Positions 9,510 to 21,300 of a stretch of DNA of 64,000 nucleotides are shown here, piece by piece; the first letter of the stretch is position 1; each line of letters opens with the position of its first letter. A program made the position numbers and the translations under genes. The notes below the pieces were generated by a model. That model was not told the origin of the DNA and did no database searches. It was given only the letters and a program-made list of their open reading frames with translations. Origin of the DNA: Bolinopsis microptera (taxonomy: Eukaryota > Ctenophora > Tentaculata > Lobata > Bolinopsidae); NCBI RefSeq assembly GCF_026151205.1, contig NC_087072.1, positions 14,236,169-14,300,168 of the forward strand, written 5' to 3'.

Positions 9510-12500
9510 CGTTCGGTACCCTACATTTTCAAAACGGACAAAAAATAGAGCGGACAAAAACGGACAAAAATGGAAATAACATTTAGATGCTTCCTCCTCC
9601 TACTCTTCCTCCTCCTCCTGGGTCTTCCTGATCTTCCTCAGTCCTCTTCCTCCTCCCCTCCTCAGTCCTCCTCCTACTCGTCCTCCTCGTCCTCAGTCCT
9701 CCTCATCAGTCCTCAACAGTCCTCCTCCTCCTCCTCAGTCCTCCTCCTCCTCTTCATCCTCCTCCTCTTCCTCCTCAGTCCTCAGTCCTCCTCCTCATCC
9801 TTCTCCTCAGTCCTCCATCCTCCTCCTCAGTCCTCCCCAGTCCCCCTCCTCCTCCTCCTATTCAGTCCTCCTCCTCCTCCTCCTCCTCCTCCTCCTCCTC
9901 AGTCCTCCTCTTCCTCTTCCCTCTCAGTCATCTTCCTCAGCCATCCTCCTCAGTCCTCCTCACTCTCAGTCCTCCTCCTCAGTCCTCCTCTTCCTCTTCA
10001 TCCTCCTCCTCTTCCTCCTCGGTCCTCAGTCCTCCTCCTCATCTGCATCCTTCTCATCAGTCCTCCTCCTCCTCAGTCCTCTCCCAGTCCCCCTCCTTCT
10101 CCTCCTCCTATTCATCTGCATCCTTCTCATCAGTCCTCCTCCTCCTGAGTCCTCCTCCTCCTCTTCCTCCTGAGTCCTCCTCCTAAGTCCTCCTCCTCCT
10201 CCCTCTCAGTCATCCTCCTCAGCCATCCTCCTCAGCTATCCTCCTCAGCCATCCTCCTCAGTACTCCTCAGTCCTCCTCCTTCTCAGTCCTCGTCAGTCC
10301 TCCTCCTCAGTCCTCCTCAGTCCTCCTCCTCCTCCTGGGTCCTCCTCCTCCTCCTCCTCCTGGGTCCTCCTCCTGGGTCTTCCTGATCCTCCCCAGTCCT
10401 CTTCCTCCTCCCCTCCTCAGTCCTCCTCCACCGTTCGGTACCCTATATTTTCAAAACGGACAAAAAATAGAGCGGACAAAAACGGACAAAAATGGACAAA
10501 AACGGACAAAAATGGAAATTACATTTAGATGCTTCCTCCTCCTACTCTTCCTCCTCCTCCTCCTGGGTCTTCCTGATCTTCCTCAGTCCTCTTCTTCCTC
10601 CCCTCCTCAGTCCTCCTCCTACTCCTCCTCCTCGTCTTCAGTCCTCCTCATCAGTCCTCAACAATCCTCCTCCTCCCCAGTCCTCCTCCTCCTCCCCAGT
10701 CCTCCTCCTCCTCCCCAGTCCTCCTCCTGGGACCTGGGTCCTCCTCCTGGGTCCTCCTCCTCCTCTTCATCTTCCTCCTCTTCCTCCTCTTCATCCTCCT
10801 CCTCAGTCCTCAGTCCTCCTCAGTCTTCCTCCTCATCCTTCTCCTCAGTCCTCCATCCTCCTCCTCAGTCCTCCCCCAGTCCCCCCTCCTCCTATTCAGT
10901 CCTCCTCCTCCTCCCCCTCCTCCTCCTCCTCCTCCTCCTCCTCCTCCTCCTCCTCCTCCTCCTCCTCCTCCTCCTCCTCCTCCTCCTCCTCCTCCTCCTC
11001 CTCCTCTTCCCTCTCAGTCTTCCTCCTCAGCCATCCTCCTCAGTCCTCCTCAGTCCTCCTCCTCAGTCCTCCTCCTCCTGGGTCCTCCTCCTCCTCTTCA
11101 TCCTCTTCCTCTTCCCCCTCGGTCCTCAGTCCTCCTCCTCAGTCCTCCTCCTCATCCTTCTCATCAGTCCTCCTCCTCCTCAGTCCTCTCCCAGTCCCCC
11201 TCCTCCTCCTCCTATTCAGTCCTCCTCCTCCTCCTCCTCCTCAGTTCTCCTCAGTCCTCCTTCTCATTTCTCCTAAGTCCTCCTCCTGAGTCCTCCTCCT
11301 CCTCCCTCTCAGTCATCCTCCTCAGCCATCCTCCTCAGCCATCCTCCTCAGTACTCCTCAGTCCTCCTCCTTCTCAGTCATCGTCAGTCCTCCTCCTCAG
11401 TCCTCCTCAGTCCTCCTCCTCCTCCTGGGTCCTCCTCCTCCTCCTCCTCCTCCTGGGTCATCCTCCTGGGTCTTCCTGATCCTCCCCAGTCCTCTTCCTC
11501 CTCCCCTCCTCAGTCCTCCTCCACCGTTCGGTACCCTATATTTTCAAAACGGACAAAAAATAGAGCGGACAAAAACGGACAAAAATGGACAAAAACGGAC
11601 AAAAATGGAAATTACATTTAGATGCTTCCCCCTCCTACTCTTCCTCCTCCTCCTCCTGGGTCTTCCTGATCTTCCTCAGTCCTCTTCTTCCTCCCCTCCT
11701 CAGTCCTCCTCCTACTCCTCCTCCTCGTCTTCAGTCCTCCTCATCAGTCCTCAACAGTCCCCCTCCTCCCCAGTCCTCCTCCTCCTCCCCAGTCCTCCTC
11801 CTCCTCCTGAGTCCTCCTCCTGGGACCTGGGTCCTCCTCCTGGGTCCTCCTCCTCCTCTTCATCTTCCTCCTCTTCCTCCTGATCCTCAGTCCTCAGTCC
11901 TCCTCAGTCTTCCTCCTCATCCTTCTCCTCAGTCCTCCATCCTCCTCCTCAGTCCTCCCCCAGTCCCCCCTCCTCCTATTCAGTCCTCCTCCTCCTCCTC
12001 CTCCTCCTCCTCCTCCTCCTCCTCCTCCTCCTCCTCCTCCTCCGCATCCTCCTCCTCCTCCTCCTCCTCCTCCTCCTCTTCCCTCTCAGTCATCCTCCTC
12101 AGTCATCCTCCTCAGTCCTCCTCAGTCCTCCTCCTCAGTCCTCCTCCTCCTGGGTCCTCGTCCTCCTCCTCTTCATCCTCTTCCTCTTCCCCCTCGGTCC
12201 TCAGTCCTCCTCCTCAGTCCTCCTCCTCATCCTTCTCATCAGTCCTCCTCCTCCTCAGTCCTCTCCCAGTCCCCCTCCTTCTCCTCCTCCTATTCAGTCC
12301 TCCTCCTCCTCCTCCTCCTCAGTTCTCCCCAGTCCTCCTTCTCATTTCTCCTAAGTCCTCCTCCTGAGTCCTCCTCCTCCTCCCTCTCAGTCATCCTCCT
12401 CAGCCATCCTCCTCAGCCATCCTCCTCCTCCTGGGTCCTCCTCCTCCTCCTCCTTCTGGGTCCTCCTCCTGGGTCTTCCTGATCCTCCCCAGTCCTCTTC

Positions 12501-13085
12501 CTCCTCCCCTCCTTAGTCCTCCTTCTACTCCTCCTCCTCGTCCTCAGTTTTCCTTATCAGTCCTCAACAGTCCTCCTCCTCCCCAGTCCTCCTCCTCCTC
12601 CTTGGGCCTTTTCCTGGGTCCTCCTCCTGGGTCCTCCTCCTCCTGGGTCCTCCTTCTCCTCCTCAGTCCTTCTCCTCCTCCTCAGTCCTCTTCCTCCTCT
12701 TCCTCCTCCTCCTCCCTCTCAGTCATCCTCCTCAGCCATCCTCCTCAGCCATCCTCCTCAGTCCTCCTTCTTAGTCCTCCTCAGTCCTCCTCCTGAGTCC
12801 TCCTCCTCCTGAGTCATCCTCCTCAGTTCTCCTCCTTCTCCTCCTAGGTCCTCCTTCTGGGTCCTCCTCCTCCTCCTCCTCCTGGGTCTTCCTGATCCTC
12901 CTCCTCCCTCTCAGTCATCCTCCTCAGTCATCCTCCTCAGTCATCCTCCTCAGCCATCCTCCTCAGCCATCCTCCTCAGCCATCCTCCTCAGCCATCCTC
13001 CTCAGTACTCTTCAGTACTCTTCAGTCCTCCTCCTTCTCAGTCCTCCTCAGTCCTCCTCCTGAGTCCTCCTCCTCCTGAGCTTAT
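9510..13085. repeat. 3.5-kb polypyrimidine (TCC)n higher-order repeat
   Basis: The plus strand is almost wholly C and T, made of TCC triplets broken by recurrent AGTCC, GGGTCC and CAGCCATCC words. Three higher-order units start with the same non-pyrimidine leader, GTTCGGTACCCTA followed by AAAACGGACA words, at 9511, 10433 and 11525 (spacings 922 and 1092 bp). The order of sub-blocks is conserved between units, showing duplication of whole units. The long Ser/Pro/Leu-rich frames here are by-products of the triplet repeat: they stay open in several frames at once. The strand asymmetry predicts triplex (H-DNA) formation, and the (GGA)n strand predicts G-rich structures. Confidence 0.9.
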
Positions 13086-13300
13086 ATCCACCAATGTCCG
13101 TCCGAGTCCGCCAATGTCCGTCCGGGTCCGCAAATGTCCGTCCGAGTCCGCAAATGTCCGTCCGAGTCCGCCAATGTCCGTCCGAGTCCGCCAATGTCCG
13201 TCTGTGTCCGTCCGTGTCCCAAAAAACACGTCCGTTGTCTCATAGAATCCAAAAAGGACAGGACATAGGCGGACATAGACGGACATGACACCCCCTCCAA
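13086..13300. repeat. TCCGTCCGAGTCCGCCAATG tandem array plus decamer-family end
   Basis: About six imperfect copies of a 19-20 bp unit TCCGTCCGAGTCCGCCAATG are followed by the same core as at 1-113 and 9292-9440 (CATAGAATCCAAAAAGGACA, then CGGACATAG words) and ACACCCCCT. It closes the polypyrimidine region on the right as the 9292 copy opens it on the left. This suggests that 9292-13300 is one composite repeat unit. Confidence 0.75.
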
Positions 13301-14020
13301 TAGTCTCTTTTTGAAAGACCAGGGGATTTGAACCCATGGACCGCCCTATATCTAACGTCTCCTTCAACCAGAATCCAGATACCTGAGGAGGAGAGCTACG
13401 AGGGCCAGGGAAAGATGATATATTTATTGTTCAGGATTTACGATTGTGCTCTGCCAATTGCATCACTTGATTTAATTTATTGTGTATATATATATAACAT
13501 TCTTACTTTCATTTGAACCCAGACATCCTGTTTAATCTTTATTTTGAGAAGGCGATGCTTTTGATTGGGCCATTTGTCAGTTGGCATGAATTTATGCTTA
13601 CAAGTCGATCTAGTAAAGCAGTAGAGCTCAATAAAGATTTCAATGGTCTTACAATATGATTATTAGATTTAATATAATATGCAACCTGAGGCACAGGTTG
13701 GTTTTAAATGTTCAATTCCAGTATAGGGAACATTTATATGTTCTCCCTGCTAGTATCCAAGTATGTTTATTGAAATGATTTAGCTTACTCAAATAAGCCT
13801 GAATGATTTAGCTTGATCATTGACATATTGTGTACAAAACAAATCCCTTACAGATGTGTATTGTAATGTTGTCTATATCCTGCAACTTACAAGTTACATT
13901 TGTCGGATGCAGTCAATCATGTTGTATGATTGACCTTTGACACAATGAACTCGTACAATTTGTACATGTCACACACAGTATGCTGTAAATTGTATTATAA
14001 CATTATATTTCACTTTTAGG
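13301..14020. promoter_or_regulatory. DDB1 5' flank with acceptor-like site at the ATG
   Basis: No upstream coding exon is seen. The sequence TATATTTCACTTTTAG lies one base before the DDB1 ATG. A pyrimidine-rich AG directly at a start codon suggests either a 5'UTR intron acceptor or a trans-splice acceptor. The transcription start itself cannot be located from sequence. Confidence 0.4.
13315..13400 (-). repeat. tRNA-like (Pol III B-box) sequence
   Basis: On the minus strand a canonical B-box, GGTTCAAATCC, lies downstream of CTGGATTCTGGTTGAAGG. The spacing is reminiscent of a tRNA with a long variable arm. I cannot fold a clean acceptor stem, so a functional tRNA is unlikely. A tRNA-derived SINE head or chance are the alternatives. 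Confidence 0.25.
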
Positions 14021-17000
14021 ATGTCAGACATGGAAGGAGATGACAAATTGGCCACTGAGAAAGAACTCAAAGACTCAAAGGCAACACCTTACATGTATGT
14101 AGTGACAGCTCAAAAACCGACTGCAACAAATGTTGCTATTACCAGTAACTTCACTGGCCCTGATGAACTTAATCTTATCTTGGCTAAGAACTCTAAAATA
14201 GAAATCCACACAATTTCTCCAGAGGGTTTAAGACATTACATGGATCTTAACATTAATGGTTGTGTCACATGTATGCAAAGCTTTAGGCCCAAAGGGGAAG
14301 ATCAAGATGTTGTATTTGTCTTAACACGCCGTTACCATGTTTTCATTATCCAGTACAAGCCTGAAACAAAGGAACTTATCACCCGAACATATGGAGACAT
14401 TGAAGATAGCACTGGTAAACCAACTGACATAGGGGCCATTGGAATAGTTGATCCTGAATGTAAACTTATTGGCTTAAGGCTGTATGAAGGACTTCTAAAG
14501 ATTGTACCACTTGACACAGTGAAACAAAAAGAAGGCAAGGAGTTGAAATCTTTTAATATAAGGATAGAAGAACTCAACATCATTGACATCAAGTTCTTGG
14601 AAGGTTGCAAAGTTCCAACAATTGTTTACATTTATCAAACGCAAAAGGGAACAAGACATGTCAAAACATTTGAAATATCGTTATCTAACAAAGAATTTAC
14701 CAAAGGACCCTGGAAACTCACAAATGTGGAAGCTAATGCCAACCTGATAATTCCTGTGAAAGGGCCACTATATGGTGCCATCATAATTGGGCTTGCAACT
14801 GTGTCCTATTGTAAAGCTGATACCTTTATTTCACATGCTCCGGGAGTGTTACGGAACAGCATCATCACAAGTTACTGTACAATTGATAGCAAGCGGTATC
14901 TTTGCTCAGATGATAAAGGCCTACTTTTCATACTGACCCTAGTCACCGACCAGGCAGATGTTGTAACCGATATTCAAATGATACTGCTAGGAGAAACAAC
15001 CATTGCATCCTGCCTGGCTTATCTTGATAACTCAGTGGTTTATGTTGGATCTGCTCAAGGTGACAGCCAGCTTATTCACATCAATCCTGGACGTACAAGT
15101 GCTGATGAGCTCCACTTAACTGTGCTAGAGACCTATGCTAACTTGGGAAGCATCACTGACATGTGTATTGTGGATTCTGATAAACAGCCCCAGCTCGTGA
15201 CTTGCTCAGGTTGCTACAAGGAGGGTTCTCTCAGAGTTGTTAGATGTGGTATTGGTATTCAAGAACTTGCCTCTATTGACATTCCTGGAATAAAAGGCAT
15301 CTGGCCCATTACGATTAGAAGTGATGATTCCCTTGATAATGCTTTGATTATAACATTCATGGGTTACACCAGAATCCTGTCCTTTGATGGTGAAGAGGTT
15401 GAAGAGATTGAGACCAAAGATCTCATCTCAGACAAGCAGACTTTGTACAGTGGCATGACATCTGGGGATAATATCATCCAAATATGCTCCACTTGCATAA
15501 GGTTACTTGATTCTCACACTCTCAATGCTGTTTCTGAGTGGAAACCTGCTGCTGGCGAAAGGATTGATCATGTGGGATGTAACAAGACACAATGTGTTGT
15601 GTCTGATGGGAATGTCATTACATATCTTTCTATTGAAAGTGGCAATATAAAGCAGATTTCCAGGGTTGAGCTTGACCATGATGTTGCTTGTGTTGATATT
15701 ACTCCTCTTGACCACAACAACAGTGATAAAAGTAAGTACTGTGCAGTTGGGTGCTGGGTTGATGGTTCTATTAGATTGTACTCACTTCCTGACTTCCAGC
15801 AACTGCAAACTCATGAACTGGGTGGTGAGATTGTGGTTAAATCCATATTGATGTGTCCCTTTGACGATTCTTCTTATCTTATGGCTACTCTTGGAGATGG
15901 TTCCCTGTTCTATTGTGATATTGATCCTGAAACAGGCAAGTTGTCTAAAAAGAAGAAGATTGCTCTTGGCATACACTCCACAACATTGCAGCTATTCCAT
16001 GCATTTGATGCAAATCACGTTTTTGCTTCATCTGATCGACCCACAGTTATCTACAGCAATTCCAACAAGCTAGTGTTCAGTACAGTAAACATGCAGGATG
16101 TGAATCACATGTGCCCTATAAACACCTCAGCTTATCCGGATGCACTTGCTCTTGCATCAAGTTCAGGATTAGTTGTTGGTAGTGTGGCTGCTATTCAAAA
16201 ATTGCACATACAAACGATTCCTCTCGGAGAATCACCTAAGAGGATTGCATACCAAGAAGCAACATCAACATATGGTATCATCACGATGAGGAACAACAAT
16301 ATCACTGCTCCTAGTGTCAGTACTTTGTGTCAGAACATAACTGACAGTTCTGATGTTGTCAATGGTATGGACCCTGACTCAAGATTCAAGAAGGATGCTG
16401 CTAACAATTCGGAAGTCCACAATCTTCTTATCATGGACAAGAAAACTTATGAGGTTCTTCATGTGCATAGATTTGCACCAACCGAATGGGGCCTCTCAGT
16501 ATTTTCCTATCACTGCAATGAAAAGGATTATTTCGTGGTTGGAACTGCATTCGTTAATGAAGAAGACTCTGAGTCTAAAGATGGAAGATTGATTGTATTC
16601 AGATGGGACGGAACCACATTAAATCAAGTCGCAAGTCATGATGTGAAAGGTGCAGTCAGTTCTGTAACGGAAGTTTGTGGTAAAATATTGGCTGGGATCA
16701 ATAACAAGGTAACAGTTTTTGAGTTCAAAGAAGAAGATGGTCTAAAGGTGGAGTGCAAGTATCACAATACCCTTATGGCAGTTTATCTTAGAGCTAGAGG
16801 TCAGTTCATTCTAGTGGGAGATCTGTTGAGGAGCATGGCATTGCTGGTGTACAAACAGCTTGAGGGCAGATTAGAAGACATTGCCAAGGACTACAAAGCA
16901 AACTGGATGACTCAGGTTGAAATACTTGATGACGATACTTTCCTAGGAGCAGAGCATTTCAACAACTTGTTTGTGTGTACCAAAGAAGGGGGTATGGAGG

Positions 17001-17470
17001 AGGAAGACAGACGGCTGCTAAAGCTTGCTGGTCAATTCCACCTGGGAGAAAATGCTAACGTGTTCAGAGAAGGATCGCTTGTTTTGAAGAACCCCTCCGG
17101 AGCACCTCCTCTTGTTCACAAAACTATCCTTTATGGTAGCTCTACTGGGGCTATTGGACTTATTGGCTGCATCGAAAAACCATTGTTTGATTTGTTGTTG
17201 ACCCTACAGGAAGCACTGGCAAGGACTGTTACTAGTATAGGCTGCATTCCGCACAATGTATGGAGGGCATTCCATAATGACCGACAGAAGGAACCAGCTA
17301 ATGGTTTTATTGATGGAGACCTTATCGAACGATTCTTGGACCTTCCCAGACCTGAGATGAATAAAATTTGCGTGGACTTGTTTTATGATTTTGATGGTAC
17401 AGGCATGAAGAGGGAGGGAACGGTTGACGATCTAGTTAAACTTATTGAGGATCTGGCCAGGATTCACTGA
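14021..17470 (+). CDS. DDB1: DNA damage-binding protein 1, intronless
   Basis: A single open frame of 1149 residues covers the whole protein; human DDB1 is 1140. DDB1 is the adaptor of CUL4-RING ubiquitin ligases: it carries DCAF substrate receptors and acts in UV-damage recognition and replication control in the nucleus. The start of the conserved fold, YVVTAQKPTATN, is at about residue 26, so there is a 24-residue N-terminal extension. FRPKGE and IGLRLYEGLLKIVPLD of propeller A follow. The CUL4-binding propeller B and then propeller C fill the middle. The C-terminal helical domain ends GTGMKREGTVDDLVKLIEDL, as in animal orthologues. No frame lesion is seen, so it should be functional. Complete absence of introns is unusual for an animal DDB1 and suggests intron loss or a retrocopy that replaced the parent. 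It is first of four plus-strand housekeeping genes. Confidence 0.97.
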   Translation: MSDMEGDDKLATEKELKDSKATPYMYVVTAQKPTATNVAITSNFTGPDELNLILAKNSKIEIHTISPEGLRHYMDLNINGCVTCMQSFRPKGEDQDVVFVLTRRYHVFIIQYKPETKELITRTYGDIEDSTGKPTDIGAIGIVDPECKLIGLRLYEGLLKIVPLDTVKQKEGKELKSFNIRIEELNIIDIKFLEGCKVPTIVYIYQTQKGTRHVKTFEISLSNKEFTKGPWKLTNVEANANLIIPVKGPLYGAIIIGLATVSYCKADTFISHAPGVLRNSIITSYCTIDSKRYLCSDDKGLLFILTLVTDQADVVTDIQMILLGETTIASCLAYLDNSVVYVGSAQGDSQLIHINPGRTSADELHLTVLETYANLGSITDMCIVDSDKQPQLVTCSGCYKEGSLRVVRCGIGIQELASIDIPGIKGIWPITIRSDDSLDNALIITFMGYTRILSFDGEEVEEIETKDLISDKQTLYSGMTSGDNIIQICSTCIRLLDSHTLNAVSEWKPAAGERIDHVGCNKTQCVVSDGNVITYLSIESGNIKQISRVELDHDVACVDITPLDHNNSDKSKYCAVGCWVDGSIRLYSLPDFQQLQTHELGGEIVVKSILMCPFDDSSYLMATLGDGSLFYCDIDPETGKLSKKKKIALGIHSTTLQLFHAFDANHVFASSDRPTVIYSNSNKLVFSTVNMQDVNHMCPINTSAYPDALALASSSGLVVGSVAAIQKLHIQTIPLGESPKRIAYQEATSTYGIITMRNNNITAPSVSTLCQNITDSSDVVNGMDPDSRFKKDAANNSEVHNLLIMDKKTYEVLHVHRFAPTEWGLSVFSYHCNEKDYFVVGTAFVNEEDSESKDGRLIVFRWDGTTLNQVASHDVKGAVSSVTEVCGKILAGINNKVTVFEFKEEDGLKVECKYHNTLMAVYLRARGQFILVGDLLRSMALLVYKQLEGRLEDIAKDYKANWMTQVEILDDDTFLGAEHFNNLFVCTKEGGMEEEDRRLLKLAGQFHLGENANVFREGSLVLKNPSGAPPLVHKTILYGSSTGAIGLIGCIEKPLFDLLLTLQEALARTVTSIGCIPHNVWRAFHNDRQKEPANGFIDGDLIERFLDLPRPEMNKICVDLFYDFDGTGMKREGTVDDLVKLIEDLARIH

Positions 17471-18399
17471 GTCGAACAAAGATCAGAGCTGCTGTTGAAA
17501 TGGCCTCTGCAGAATTCACTGTTACAATACGCCACATCGTGCCCGACAAGTTACTGTCATGAAGAAGACAAAGCCAGCGGAAAATTTAAAAGGTCTGATA
17601 TCGGGACTATCAGTTCGCAGCAGACATGCTGCTTGTTTTGATTTGGGATCAAGGGATTTATATGGGGACAGTATGGAATTTCTTGCGGTCATGTGATCAT
17701 TATATAACTATGACAGATATTTAATACTCAGTGATAAAGTATGCAATCTTTTTATATTTATGACTTTAGGTCAGTAATTTCATATCAAAATTCGTAAATT
17801 ATTTTCTGTGCTTGTTTGCCAAACATCTATCGAGGTTATGGGTAATGACGTGTTACATTCCGGGTCTTTCACGTGTTACAATGTTTATCGACATGAAAAG
17901 GGAGAACCCCTTACCTTAGTCCACAAGTTTAGCGCTATCACTGATAAATTATTTTCTTAAATAAGTTATTAAACGATTATTTTCTTCATTCAGTGACCCA
18001 ATGATAGGGCCTTAAAGGTATACGATTCTTTATGTAGCATACCTTTGTGTATGTAATTTCCCGCTATAACATATCTTTGTGGACTTCGGCGTAAACTATG
18101 TGTCTTTTCTAGATTTTTTAGTGGTATATGGCTTTCAGTCTAGAGTTTTCAGGTTCCTATACGATTTGAAAATGTACTGAACTTGAACTATTTATTAATT
18201 TTAAATGTTGATTTAATACCAAGAATTTTGTCTTTCACTGCATCAAGTTTAGAAGCATTCTTTAAATAACACATATTATGTTACTTTGAGATCTGTATTA
18301 ACTAAAGATTAACTAGAGTTATAACTGAAAAAATTAATAAATTCATCTCGATGTTGTTTAAATCATAACGTTTGTCGTAAGCAACAATTTGTTCCAGTG
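17471..18399. other. DDB1 3' UTR / DDB1-POLR1E spacer
   Basis: There is no coding frame. An AATAAA lies at about 18335-18340. The end of the spacer, CAACAATTTGTTCCAG, places an acceptor-like AG two bases before the POLR1E ATG, parallel to the arrangement at DDB1. Confidence 0.5.
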
Positions 18400-21300
18400 A
18401 TGGCCACGAAGACGAAAAAGAAAATGTGTCCAAGAGTCACGCTGAAAACCAGCAACGATGAGGATCCCCTAATCTGTACTGCTACCAACGTTTCAAAATC
18501 GAAAACGTTCAAGACGAAAACGGAGTTTACATGCTACCAAAATACATCTGACTTGAGTAATCCAAGACTGGCTGCACAAAGAATGTTGGTTATGGACTGC
18601 GATGGTATTCAAAGTGTGGGAAAATCTTGGGAAACTAAGGTTTGTATTTAAATCATAACAAAACTCTCGTCTGATTGTGTGTTGACATACCTATTTTAAC
18701 CAATATAATGAAATGCTGATCACATAAAAGCACCAGTAAGTTGAGGGTCTGAGTATTTCCTTTACCCTCACCCAGATTGTTACAGAACTACGGTAGCCAA
18801 TTCATGGTAGGCGTCCTGGACAAAGAAACCAATGAGATGACCCTAAGACCATCTGCTCTGATAAATCTTAAACCCTACGTTAAAAGCTTTGAGGAGGAGG
18901 ACAGAGAGAAGGAGAAGGAGTTGAGCTACGGAGAAAAGTACAAAGCGCTTGCAATGAAGTTTGGAGCTAGCCGCATTCAGAAGACTATCAAAGGTTAGAT
19001 ATTCTGAGAGGGATCAGAAATATATTTAAATGTTCGTTTTGTTGTCAGATCCTGTGTGTTTGAAGATTATTGTTGTAAATTCATGTCAGATCTAGGAAGA
19101 ATGTGAGTTAGCCAAATTGAAAATTTTCTCTATACGGGTAAACCGCCCCTAAAACGTCACCTGTTTTTTGGGCCCAGATTGCCGAGTTAGGGCTAAATTT
19201 ACAGGGTTCTGAAGTGTCTAGGAATAATATTTAAACCTTTTTCTAGCCTGCCAGGAAGATTTGGAAATTTGAAAATAAAATCAGGTACAATTTTTTTGAC
19301 GTTGAAATGGAGTCACTTTTAAAACACCACCCCTAAAATGTCAACTCTATATGTGTGATAATTACAAAATGTACAGGAGGCCTGATTTATCTTTTGTCAC
19401 TAGTACTATTTGTTTTGTCTTATTAAAACATTAAGCTACTTGAAAACATTCACTTACTAAAGGAAGTACCTCAAAACCGTAACCACCCCCTAAAATGTCA
19501 CGTGCACCACCTCTAAAACGTCAGCTAAAACAGGTTGTGTAGCACTCAGAATGTTGCTCAATTATTAATTTTAACCACTTCTGGGACAAATATAACCTAT
19601 TTCTGAGAGGTGTCGACCAGAATTTCTCTCTCTGTTGAAAAAAAATGGTGGAATTCAGTCAATTTACTTTTTGCGACATTTTGGGGACTTTTTTTTCAAT
19701 ACCCAGAACTTACGGCAAAACAGTAACTCAGTCAACAAAATTTACACCTGTAGTTAGATTATCTAGTTATAAACTAACAATTGGCACAAAAGAAATGGAT
19801 TCAATGTGATTTTAACCTTGTGCAAATTGCATGTTTTAATTGCATTTTTGGGGATTTTTAACATCATCCTGCATTTTGGCAATTTTAGTGACCTGTAGTT
19901 AACTAAGCCAACCCAGTAATCGATCTGACCTTCTCTATAGACTAGATTTGACTGCTTTTAGCAAAATTGAATGTCAAAAACTACGGTTTTTGGTACTTAC
20001 TAGTTTATGGTAAACCTATGATATAATGCCCCCTAAAATGTCATTTTTTTCTCCCCTAAAATGTCAAATTTGTATTTTGTTCGCATGGTGTGCGATAATA
20101 GCTCTTGTTTTGGCACTTGTTAATTATTACCATCAACTATTAACGAAATGTGAGTATGCATTGCATCTTAGGAAAAGCCTGAGTAATTTGATCAGGTTAA
20201 AATGACATTTTAGGGGGGATAATTAGACATTTTAGGGGATGTTTATTGCAATTAATAAAATAAAACTAATTCCTTGAGCTGCCAAAGCTTTCCAATATTA
20301 CCATTAGATGCTAAATATGATGTTTAATAGGCTGGTACCTCCATTTTATGGTGCTTGTAGTCTCAAAGCCAGAATCTGATAAAATGACATCTTAGGGGGC
20401 GGCCAGGTGACATTTTAGGGGAGGGTAGTAATATTGAGTAATGTATAACTTTCCATATCTCCAGTCATATGTACAAAGTTGCTAAAATATGTAAATATCA
20501 CTATCCTAGACCAAAACCGAGTTAATATTAATGAATTCCAGAGTTAAAAAATTGTGCGCTTTTTTTTCAAAAGTAAAAAATTCGTACAAAGTGAAAAAAA
20601 TGCCCTTATGGCATCATTTAGATTCAATTTCAGGATGTGGCAGGGTCTGAATGATATTTTTTTATGTTTAGGAGTTACAAATGATTAGGTAAGATACTTT
20701 CTAAGAAGATGGGATCCAATCAATCAAGAGTGGCGTTTTAGGGGTGGGTGACATTTTAGGGGCGGTTTACCCGTATGTGGTTTGGTCATGGTATTTATAA
20801 TTTGTAACCGACAGCTGATGTTCAGTGAGTAATCCATGATTGTGATCAGGTAAAGACAGGGTGCGGGAGATGGAGGTGAATACACTGGATGAGGCAATGC
20901 AAGAAGCGGTGGTATCAGTAGATACAGCTAACCTAACACAACAAGCTGATCTCACTACCAACGATATCTTACCTCCTATCAATACTGACGCTAAGGTTAC
21001 TTATAGCTTTATAGTAATAGATTAAAGTTGCACGGCAGTAGCTTACTGCGCCTGTACTCTTACAATCAGTGAAACTGTAGGTTTTACACGCGTAGAAACG
21101 TAGTTCAGCTGTGTAACTTATATGTTCAATTGTTCACATGTGACGAATTGAGCTAATTAACATGTTCCTGTCAGGATCTAAGTGATGTGTTCCTGATAAC
21201 AGATCTGATATCAGAGGCTGAGATAGCAGCGCTGTTGCCCTTCACAACTGTTCTTAGAGAATGTACTCAAGTTCATGTTAACGCATGGAGGGAACAGAAC

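Noticed and set aside
9570-12796. Long Ser/Pro/Leu-rich open frames
   Set aside because: They follow directly from the (TCC)n repeat, are open in two frames at once and have no conserved start or splice context.
13038-13367. Thr/Asp/Gly-rich repeat protein on the minus strand and its plus-strand counterpart
   Set aside because: They are translations of the 20-bp TCCGTCCGAG tandem array.
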